Of a stretch of DNA of 10,565 nucleotides, positions 1 to 5,271 are shown piece by piece (position 1 is the first letter of the stretch; each line of letters starts with the position of its first letter). The stretch is from NCBI GenBank assembly GCA_014802705.1, contig JAAVBR010000049.1, positions 1 to 10,565 on the forward strand. The letters run 5' to 3'. Below the pieces are notes generated by a model that saw only the letters and a list, made by a program, of their open reading frames with translations, searched no databases and was not told the origin of the DNA. The stretch comes from a bacterium (lineage in GTDB: Bacteria > Pseudomonadota > Alphaproteobacteria > Rs-D84). A program made the position numbers and the translations under genes.

Positions 1-129
1 CCTAAAAACCAATACACTATGTTGAATGCGGCATTGGATGCCATTGTAATTCCACAGGATCAGCGTGGTTACATGTTTAATACATTGATACAGAATGTGG
101 GCAAAATCAAAAAGATTTTAGATATATAG
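1..129 (+). CDS. C-terminal end of an unrecognised protein (partial)
   Basis: Frame 1 is open from the first base to a TAG at 127-129, giving 42 residues that end in KIKKILDI. The upstream part lies outside the window, so neither start nor family can be judged. The end is rich in Asn, Lys, Ile and Gln, and the DNA is AT-rich (about 36% GC by hand count), clearly lower than the core genes further right. This resembles only the 4847-5269 gene in composition and may mark accessory DNA. The gene converges on the exonuclease-like gene, with 59 bases between the two stop codons. That it is coding is inferred from the open frame and from the stop just before a possible terminator; no homology is claimed. 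Confidence 0.5.
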   Translation, partial: PKNQYTMLNAALDAIVIPQDQRGYMFNTLIQNVGKIKKILDI

Positions 130-147
130 GTTATATTTTCAATCATA

Positions 148-189
148 ACGGGGCGCAGGGGGGGATATACGCGACAAGGGGCGCCCCGT
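148..189. terminator. possible hairpin between two convergent genes
   Basis: A perfect 9-bp inverted repeat, acggggcgc at 148-156 and gcgccccgt at 181-189, encloses a 24-base G-rich loop. It sits between the TAG at 127-129 and the minus-strand stop at 189-191, where a shared terminator would be expected. There is no T-run directly after either arm; the nearest on the plus strand is at 200-205. It is therefore not a textbook intrinsic terminator. Confidence 0.35.
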
Positions 190-1022
190 TAGAGGTCGAG
201 TTTTTTCAGATAATATGTTGTGGGTTGGCGGATCAGGCCCATGTCCACATCCGGCAGGGGCATGTCTGCGATTTCTGATATTGGGATATGTCGGTTCATG
301 GTTAGAAAGCGGCGGATCGTTCGTAGCCAGGGGCGCCGTTGGCGCAAGATGTCGGCCCAGGGTTCCGCGATTTCATCCAAATGTCGATAAATGTTTTTAA
401 AGGTATCAAAACGCGCCAACAGATCACGGACCACATCCACGGGGATGCGATGCGAACCGGGTTGGCTGGATTTCTGGGGATGCAGGGTGCACAGGTCCAA
501 AAACTGGCGCGGTTGGATGCCGTATTTTTCATAGACCGCGGCGGGGGTTAGACGCTGAAACCCATGGCCCCCCAGACAGGGGATGATTTTATGACTCATG
601 ATCTGGATGAAATCAAAATCATCGGAAAAGATATAGACGCGGCCCAGATGTTGTTGTATCCAATAATCGGCCAGACTGGCGATGACATCGTCCCCTTCGT
701 AATCCGGGTGTTCGCACCATTTGACGTTCATCAAATCCAGAATTTTTTGGATGTGGCCCAATTGTTCAAAGGACCCTTCTGGGGGCTTGTGATTTCTGGC
801 CTTGTAGTTGGGAAAGATGGCCTTTTTCGCATCGGCGCCGGTTTTGGAATCAAAGACAACAAAGACCTGGTTCTTGGGATAGCGACGCACCATGCGGACA
901 AAGGTTGTCAAGAAATGGCAGACGGCATTGACCGGCGTGCCACTGGGGGTGGTTATCGTGCGGGGCGATCGGTACAGGGCCCGAAAAAATAAATTATGTC
1001 CGTCAATAATGGTTAAATTCAT
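189..1022 (-). CDS. Stand-alone 5'-3' exonuclease / flap-endonuclease-like protein with eroded second metal site
   Basis: A protein of 277 residues from the FEN / Pol I 5'-nuclease family; the length fits stand-alone nucleases such as E. coli Xni (ExoIX), not full Pol I. Family members cut flaps or 5' ends of DNA using two divalent metals. Visible landmarks are IIDGHN (Asp7), VVFD (Asp58), YKARN, EGDDVIASLA (Glu109, Asp111, Asp112) and the SGDKD-like SDDFD (Asp135, Asp137). The next family motif, GDxSDN-I-PG, is replaced by HPQKSSQPG at 181-189, so the two site-II aspartates become Pro182 and Ser185. The following helix-hairpin-helix (PGIG type) reads SHRIPVD, without its glycines. The start at 1022 is chosen because family homology begins there; an upstream ATG at 1100 lies inside the terminator of the preceding gene. 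No strong ribosome site is seen. Fold assignment is secure; activity is doubtful. Confidence 0.85.
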   Translation of the reverse strand: MNLTIIDGHNLFFRALYRSPRTITTPSGTPVNAVCHFLTTFVRMVRRYPKNQVFVVFDSKTGADAKKAIFPNYKARNHKPPEGSFEQLGHIQKILDLMNVKWCEHPDYEGDDVIASLADYWIQQHLGRVYIFSDDFDFIQIMSHKIIPCLGGHGFQRLTPAAVYEKYGIQPRQFLDLCTLHPQKSSQPGSHRIPVDVVRDLLARFDTFKNIYRHLDEIAEPWADILRQRRPWLRTIRRFLTMNRHIPISEIADMPLPDVDMGLIRQPTTYYLKKLDL

Positions 1023-1082
1023 GGCAAGATGAGACTTTAATCCTTTTGCGCGGCAAAGCAAAGTGTTTATTTTGGGCGGGGC

Positions 1083-1115
1083 AAAAAAAATCCCCGCCAT
1101 ACCGCGGGGATTTTT
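1083..1115 (-). terminator. Rho-independent terminator after the ureohydrolase gene
   Basis: A 12-bp stem, aaaaatccccgc (1086-1097) with gcggggattttt (1104-1115), has a 6-base loop. Read on the minus strand it starts a few bases after the TAA at 1122-1124 and runs into eight T's (plus-strand A's 1083-1090). The stem is A/T-flanked on both sides, so it could also act on plus-strand transcripts. Confidence 0.9.
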
Positions 1116-1121
1116 GTTTTT

Positions 1122-1961
1122 TTAGGCATTGACCACCATGCCGACCAATTTCTGGACGATGGCGGCGGACGCGGCGTCGCCCGACGGGGCGTATTCGACG
1201 AATTCAAAACTGTATGCGTCGCGGAATGCGTTCACCAAATATTCCGCCGCCGCCATGGAAATGCCCCCGGCGGCCGGGACCAAAACATCGTGAAAGACGG
1301 TTGGGTCAATGGCGTCAAAATCAAACGACACGACAAAGGGACGGGCCCCAATTCGGGCGCGAATGTCACGTACGGCGTCGGCCCAATCGGATGGGGTCTG
1401 TAATTCAGCGGGCCGGCGGATAAAGATATTTTGCGCGGTTGCAAATTCAATTTCGGCCGGTTCATAATCCCGTGTCCCCAGGAAAAAGACATTTTCCGGT
1501 TTTAACGCCGGGCATTTCTGGCACAATCCCAACCAGCGCGCGTCACCGGTGCCCAAATCGGCACGAACATTGGTCCCATGCGGGGCGCCGGATGCCTGGG
1601 CCCGGGACGATTCGGGGGTATGGATGTCCAAATGCGCATCAATATACACCAGGCACAGATCCGTATCCGCCATTTCATCGGCCAAGGCCACAAAGTGTCC
1701 AAAATTCACCGAATGGTCGCCCCCAATCATCACGTGACGGGTGCCGCGCGGCGTGGCGTTGTAAATTTTTGTTTGGATTTCAAAGTTTTCGCCAAAGCGG
1801 TCGGCCGCACACTTTTCGGCGTCGAACGGGTCGGCCGTAACCATGGTCCAATCGGCGTTCGGGAACATTTCTTTGACGGCCGCCGGGGCATGCGCGCATC
1901 CCCCGTCAATGGCCGTCGCCAGACAGCCGCGTCCATATTCAATACCCAGAATTTTATTCAC
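1122..1961 (-). CDS. Arginase/agmatinase-family ureohydrolase
   Basis: A binuclear-manganese hydrolase of 279 residues that probably releases urea or another small amide from a guanidino compound (arginine, agmatine, formiminoglutamate or guanidinobutyrate). All six metal ligands of the family can be placed: His83 in GGDHS, Asp108/His110/Asp112 in DAHLD, and Asp214/Asp216 in SFDFDAIDP. His128 in APHGTN matches the active-site loop and Glu256 in EFVEYAPSGD the conserved late Glu, so the enzyme looks intact and cytosolic. The start is GTG at 1959-1961, supported by aaaggaaagaatc just upstream; the N-terminus is short, without a signal peptide. The gene lies between two strong terminators, so it must have its own promoter in the short gap after fabF or depend on read-through; I saw no convincing promoter. 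Specificity (arginase versus agmatinase) cannot be decided from sequence alone. Confidence 0.9.
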   Translation of the reverse strand: MNKILGIEYGRGCLATAIDGGCAHAPAAVKEMFPNADWTMVTADPFDAEKCAADRFGENFEIQTKIYNATPRGTRHVMIGGDHSVNFGHFVALADEMADTDLCLVYIDAHLDIHTPESSRAQASGAPHGTNVRADLGTGDARWLGLCQKCPALKPENVFFLGTRDYEPAEIEFATAQNIFIRRPAELQTPSDWADAVRDIRARIGARPFVVSFDFDAIDPTVFHDVLVPAAGGISMAAAEYLVNAFRDAYSFEFVEYAPSGDAASAAIVQKLVGMVVNA

Positions 1962-2006
1962 GATTCTTTCCTTTACTTTTTTTCTGAAAATGTTGATAGC
2001 GAGGGC

Positions 2007-2069
2007 AAAAAATCCCCGCCCGGCGCGATAGGCATATATTTATACCAGGGCCACGGGGCGGGGATTTTT
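2007..2069 (-). terminator. Rho-independent terminator after fabF
   Basis: A 13-bp stem, aaaaatccccgcc (2008-2020) with ggcggggattttt (2057-2069), can be lengthened by one C-G pair and encloses a long loop of about 34 bases. On the minus strand it begins 11 bases after the fabF stop at 2081-2083 and ends in six T's. Its arms share the aaaaatccccgc core of the terminator at 1083-1115. Confidence 0.8.
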
Positions 2070-2080
2070 ACACAGATTTT

Positions 2081-3331
2081 TTACGCAACCTTTTTCAAGA
2101 TCAGGCTGGCGTTTGTGCCACCGAATCCGAACGAATTGCTGATGGCGACGTCCACCTTGCGCTTTTTCGCCACATTCGGGACCAGGTCGAAATTGCCCAC
2201 TTCGTCCTCAGGCTCGTTCAGGTTGATGGTGGGCGGCACAACCCCGTCGCGGATCGCCAGGGCGCAGAATATCGCCTCGACCGCGCCGGCGGCGCCCAAC
2301 AGGTGCCCCGTCATGGATTTGGTGGATGACATTGACACCGGCGCATCCCCAAACAGGTTTTTCACCGCGGTCAATTCCCCAATGTCGCCCAGGCCCGTGG
2401 ATGTCCCGTGTGCGTTGATGTAATCGACATCCGCCGGGGTTAAATTCGCGTCACGCAGGGCCGCCTTCATCGCGCGCAGGCCGCCTTCGCCGCCGGGGGC
2501 CGGTGCCGTGATGTGATAGGCATCGCCCGACATGCCGTAACCGGCAACCTCGGCATAAATTTTGGCGCCACGGGCGACGGCGTGTTCGTATTCTTCCAGA
2601 ACCAGGACACCCGCACCTTCGGCCATGACAAAGCCGTCACGACTTTTGTCCCACGGGCGCGATGCCGTCGTCGGATCATCGTTGCGCGTGGACAGGGCCT
2701 TCATCGCCGAAAAGCCCGCCAGACCCGTCCGCCCGATGGCGCCTTCGGATCCGCCGGCGACCATGATGTCGGCGTCGCCATGTTGAATCATACGGACGGC
2801 TTCGCCAATGCTGTGCGCCCCGGACGCACAGGCCGTCACGATGGAAATGTTCGGGCCCTTGAACCCGTATTTAATCGACACATGGCCGGCGGTCATGTTG
2901 ATAATCGCCTTGGGGATAAAGAAGGGGCTGATGCGACGCGGGCCGCCTTCGCGCAGGTCGATGCAGTTATCATAGATGGTGTTCAGGCCCCCGATGCCGC
3001 CGCCAATCGCGACGCCCACGCGTTCTTTGTCGCCGGTGTAATTTTCCAGGCCGGCGTCTTGTACTGCCTCAGCCGCGGCGACAACACCGTACATAATCGC
3101 CTTGTCCATCTTGCGCTGATCACGGGGATCGACGGCAACGTCCGGGTTGTATTGGCCGGGTTCGGTGCCACGCACAGGAATCCCACCGATCTGGGACGCC
3201 AGGTCGGAAATGTCAAAATCGTCGATTCTGCGGATGCCCGACACGCCGTTTAAAATATTTTTCCAGGCATATTCCAGACCGGTTCCCACCGGGGAAACAA
3301 TTCCCATGCCTGTGATTACAACTCTTTTCAT
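2081..3331 (-). CDS. fabF: 3-oxoacyl-[acyl-carrier-protein] synthase II (KAS II)
   Basis: This enzyme condenses malonyl-ACP with acyl-ACP in type II fatty acid elongation, in the cytosol. The protein is 416 residues, the usual FabF length, and starts with the typical MKRVVITGMG. The Cys-His-His triad is complete: Cys168 in VTACASGAHS, His308 in NAHGTSTG and His343 in KSMTGHLLGAAGA. The C-terminal FGFGGTN loop is at 401-407. The ATG at 3329-3331 is preceded by aaaggaattatac, a good ribosome site. It lies downstream of acpP, its substrate carrier, separated by a strong terminator, so expression probably combines limited read-through with a promoter in the AT-rich gap. fabD, fabG and mltG, common neighbours in Alphaproteobacteria, are absent here. 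FabB is the alternative label, but the length and the adjacency to acpP favour FabF. Confidence 0.96.
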   Translation of the reverse strand: MKRVVITGMGIVSPVGTGLEYAWKNILNGVSGIRRIDDFDISDLASQIGGIPVRGTEPGQYNPDVAVDPRDQRKMDKAIMYGVVAAAEAVQDAGLENYTGDKERVGVAIGGGIGGLNTIYDNCIDLREGGPRRISPFFIPKAIINMTAGHVSIKYGFKGPNISIVTACASGAHSIGEAVRMIQHGDADIMVAGGSEGAIGRTGLAGFSAMKALSTRNDDPTTASRPWDKSRDGFVMAEGAGVLVLEEYEHAVARGAKIYAEVAGYGMSGDAYHITAPAPGGEGGLRAMKAALRDANLTPADVDYINAHGTSTGLGDIGELTAVKNLFGDAPVSMSSTKSMTGHLLGAAGAVEAIFCALAIRDGVVPPTINLNEPEDEVGNFDLVPNVAKKRKVDVAISNSFGFGGTNASLILKKVA

Positions 3332-3388
3332 GTATAATTCCTTTAACAGTTTCGATATATCATAATATTTCTGGGGGAAAAAATACAG

Positions 3389-3425
3389 AAAAAAATCCGT
3401 CCCGGGAAATATATCCCGGGACGGA
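3389..3425 (-). terminator. Rho-independent terminator between acpP and fabF
   Basis: A perfect 12-bp stem, tccgtcccggga (3396-3407) with tcccgggacgga (3414-3425), has a 6-base loop, followed on the minus strand by seven T's (plus-strand A's 3389-3395). Its position explains how the abundant acyl carrier protein mRNA can be kept separate from, and higher than, fabF mRNA. Confidence 0.93.
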
Positions 3426-3446
3426 CGACTTTATAACCCAAAAAGA

Positions 3447-3680
3447 TTATTTCTTGTGGGCGTCGATGTATTTCACAGCATCGCCGATGGTGGTCAGTTT
3501 TGCGGCTTCGTCATCGGGAATGGTGATGTTAAATTCCTTTTCAACTTCCATAATAAATTCCACAACGTCCAGGGAATCAGCGCCCAGGTCATTGGTGAAA
3601 GTCGCCGTTTCCGTGATTTTGTCTTCGGCCACGGACAGTTTTTCGGCCACGATCTTTTTTACTTGTTCGAAAGTTGTCAT
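3447..3680 (-). CDS. acpP: Acyl carrier protein
   Basis: A 77-residue acidic helical protein that carries growing acyl chains on a 4'-phosphopantetheine arm during fatty acid synthesis. The attachment site is Ser36 in LGADSLDVVE, the canonical DSL motif at the start of helix II. Length, charge and the helix pattern (EKEFNITIPDDEA) are typical for AcpP. The ATG at 3678-3680 is preceded by aaaggatataaa, a good ribosome site. Two promoter candidates lie about 60-120 bases upstream and a strong terminator follows, so the gene can form a short, highly expressed mRNA of its own. It could also be read from the recombinase-like gene upstream, since no terminator separates them. Confidence 0.97.
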   Translation of the reverse strand: MTTFEQVKKIVAEKLSVAEDKITETATFTNDLGADSLDVVEFIMEVEKEFNITIPDDEAAKLTTIGDAVKYIDAHKK

Positions 3681-3736
3681 TTTATATCCTTTGTTTCGGT
3701 TAAATTTTTGGCCCCATGATGGGACGTCATTACTTC

Positions 3737-3765
3737 AAACTATCATTTTATGGCCCGGGTGTCAA
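3737..3765 (-). promoter_or_regulatory. acpP promoter candidate, proximal
   Basis: On the minus strand a perfect TTGACA -35 box (3760-3765) is followed after 17 bases by TAGTTT (3737-3742), a poor -10 box matching 3 of 6 consensus bases. It would start transcription about 50 bases before the acpP ATG. Confidence 0.4.
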
Positions 3766-3768
3766 GAA

Positions 3769-3798
3769 ATTATAACAAACCATAACAAAACTTGACAA
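3769..3798 (-). promoter_or_regulatory. acpP promoter candidate, distal
   Basis: On the minus strand TTGTCA (3793-3798, 5 of 6 consensus bases) is followed after 18 bases by a perfect TATAAT (3769-3774). This is the best sigma70-like match in the window. The predicted start near 3762 leaves an 80-base leader before acpP. It lies in the gap downstream of the recombinase-like gene (stop at 3815-3817), the only AT-rich stretch there. Confidence 0.65.
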
Positions 3799-3814
3799 AC
3801 CGGAAAGTGGGAAT

Positions 3815-4816
3815 TTATTCCAAAATCGCGTCCAACAGGGCGTTCATGTTGTGCCGAAATTCTTCGCGATCCGATGCCCACGTCAGCCGCCGCATCAGGA
3901 ATTTATGCACATCATCCATCGTTAAATCGGGAATCCGTGCCGCGGTGGCCACCGCGTGCCATGCCGTGCGCGGATCGGTCAGGGGCCGGCCAATGCGTCC
4001 GGGGAAAACCCAGCGTCCATTCTGGGGCATGTCACGCAACAACACCGCCGCCCGATCGGACAGGGGCATGGTGTCCCACATGTAATGATTAAAATCCAGG
4101 TCGCGCCATTGCATCGAAAAGATTTTGGATTTGGGGGCAAAGCCGTAAATCAACATTTCAAACGCGGCCCGCTGGGGCGTGGGATCGGTGCGCCGAATGG
4201 CCGTCAACAGGCGTCGCAACCCCGCATCGGTTAGCGGTCGCGTGCGGCGTGTGGTGGTGCGTTTGGTGACCGAACACATCGGGTTATCGGCCCGATAGCC
4301 TTGGTCAATGGCGAAATTAAAAATGCTCTGTAATAACTCGTGCATGCGGGCGGCGATGGCGGGACCGTCGATTTTATCCAGGGTGTCGGTAATATCGGCG
4401 GGCGTGATGTCGCGCACATTTTTTTCAAACAATGGCATCAGGTGCATGTCAATCGCGCGGATCAATTTTGCCCGACTAAGGTCGCTGCGCCGGACGCGAT
4501 GCACCAGGTACAGGCCCACCAATTTGCGAAATTCGGTTTTGTTGCGCCGGGTGGGCGCGGCTGGGGTGGCGGCTGAATCCAGAATGTTGGCCGCGGCGGC
4601 GCGCGCATCTTCGATGTCGATTTCGGGATAATTGCCGATGATGATGCGTTTGTCGCGCCCCCCGATGCGCCGGCGAACAAAGAATGTTTTGACGCCGTGG
4701 CTGGTCACATACAGGCGCAGCCGCGGTTGGGCCAAATCTTGGACCACATCAAAGCCTGTGTTTGGCGCCGGCAGGTTGTCCAAAATATACGGAACAAAAT
4801 AAAATTGGTGCGCCAT
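3815..4816 (-). CDS. Tyrosine-recombinase (P4-type integrase) relative lacking catalytic residues
   Basis: A 333-residue protein with the architecture of a P4-like phage/island integrase. An arm-binding domain of the DUF4102 type is at about 20-80 (VKTFFVRRRIGG, IIIGNYPEIDIEDARAAA). A core-binding helical domain is at about 93-185, and the remnant of the catalytic domain is at about 195-333 (RPLTDAGL, MQWRDLDF, MPLSDRAAVLL, WVFPGR). Active integrases need Arg, Lys, His-x-x-Arg, His/Trp and Tyr. Here the first Arg site reads GFAPKSKI (Pro228), the HDLRRT box reads DDVHKF (Asp301, His304), and the segment with LGH and the Tyr nucleophile is missing. The protein ends soon after, about 30 residues short, in a helix like the family's last one. 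The frame is intact, GC matches the core genes, and agggagggtg gives a strong ribosome site before the ATG at 4814-4816. It may be a retained DNA-binding protein; function unknown. Confidence 0.8.
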   Translation of the reverse strand: MAHQFYFVPYILDNLPAPNTGFDVVQDLAQPRLRLYVTSHGVKTFFVRRRIGGRDKRIIIGNYPEIDIEDARAAAANILDSAATPAAPTRRNKTEFRKLVGLYLVHRVRRSDLSRAKLIRAIDMHLMPLFEKNVRDITPADITDTLDKIDGPAIAARMHELLQSIFNFAIDQGYRADNPMCSVTKRTTTRRTRPLTDAGLRRLLTAIRRTDPTPQRAAFEMLIYGFAPKSKIFSMQWRDLDFNHYMWDTMPLSDRAAVLLRDMPQNGRWVFPGRIGRPLTDPRTAWHAVATAARIPDLTMDDVHKFLMRRLTWASDREEFRHNMNALLDAILE

Positions 4817-4846
4817 GTTTTCACCCTCCCTGTGATATGGAATGCC

Positions 4847-5269
4847 TTATTTCATACGTATGAATTTTTGCCGCCAGAATTTTTTACGGGCAGCGTGTGC
4901 CTGGTCATAATTCTTTAGGGCCCAAAAATATTTCAAATTCTGTAATGAATGGGGGCACGTGACATCCGGACAGGCAACCCCACGGGTTTCCGTGAAATTG
5001 GGACATACGCAGATATCATAGGCCACCTTGTGTTCGCCATCATCCATGCCGTAATTCAGAACCGGCATAAAATATTTGTATTTCAAACATCCCGAATAAT
5101 TTTCGAAATTCTGGTCTATGGGAATATCTACAATCAAATGAGAACGTGCTTTGATTGCCTCTTGTTGCATGCCATGACAATGCCGTACCAGGGTACGATA
5201 TTGTTTCATGTCCGCCTTGATTTCAGATCGCGGGGTGGAAAATAAATATTTTATAGCCTGTATAATCAT
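4847..5269 (-). CDS. Cys-rich protein of unknown function, directly downstream of lepA
   Basis: I do not recognise this 140-residue protein. It has no signal peptide or clear membrane segment. The notable feature is a Cys-rich stretch at about 87-106, CVCPN followed by ACPDVTC and PHS, with further His/Cys in RHCHGM near residue 30 and SGCLKYKYF near 60. Such spacing could bind zinc or an iron-sulfur cluster, which is inference. The C-terminus is strongly basic (ARKKFWRQKFIRMK), suggesting nucleic acid or ribosome contact. The ATG at 5267-5269 begins two bases after the lepA stop, so translation is probably coupled; an alternative is Met21 at 5207-5209, preceded by aaggcggac. GC is about 42% by hand count, well below its neighbours. 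The next gene starts 30 bases downstream, so the two are probably co-transcribed. Confidence 0.7.
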   Translation of the reverse strand: MIIQAIKYLFSTPRSEIKADMKQYRTLVRHCHGMQQEAIKARSHLIVDIPIDQNFENYSGCLKYKYFMPVLNYGMDDGEHKVAYDICVCPNFTETRGVACPDVTCPHSLQNLKYFWALKNYDQAHAARKKFWRQKFIRMK

Positions 5270-5271
5270 TT

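Noticed and set aside
564..992. Open frame of 142 codons on the plus strand opposite the exonuclease-like gene
   Set aside because: It is antisense to a gene with clear nuclease motifs and shows no domain of its own.
1023..1100. A 26-residue N-terminal extension of the exonuclease-like protein beginning with ATG at 1100
   Set aside because: The extension starts inside the hairpin of the preceding gene's terminator and has no family similarity; homology begins at the ATG at 1022.
1578..2423. Open frame of 281 codons on the plus strand across the ureohydrolase and fabF
   Set aside because: It runs through two real genes and a terminator and has no coherent domain.
2513..3253. Open frame of 246 codons on the plus strand opposite fabF
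   Set aside because: It is antisense to fabF, whose catalytic triad and full length are clear; the frame is a by-product of GC-rich third positions.
3792..3816. TTGACA on the plus strand at 3792-3797 as a promoter antisense to the recombinase-like gene
   Set aside because: The -10 candidate at 17 bases spacing (TTATTC) is poor, and the same bases are better explained as the -35 box of the acpP promoter on the other strand.
3815..4816. An active genomic island or prophage around the integrase relative
   Set aside because: No tRNA, attachment repeats, phage genes or transposase are seen nearby, and the active-site residues are absent.
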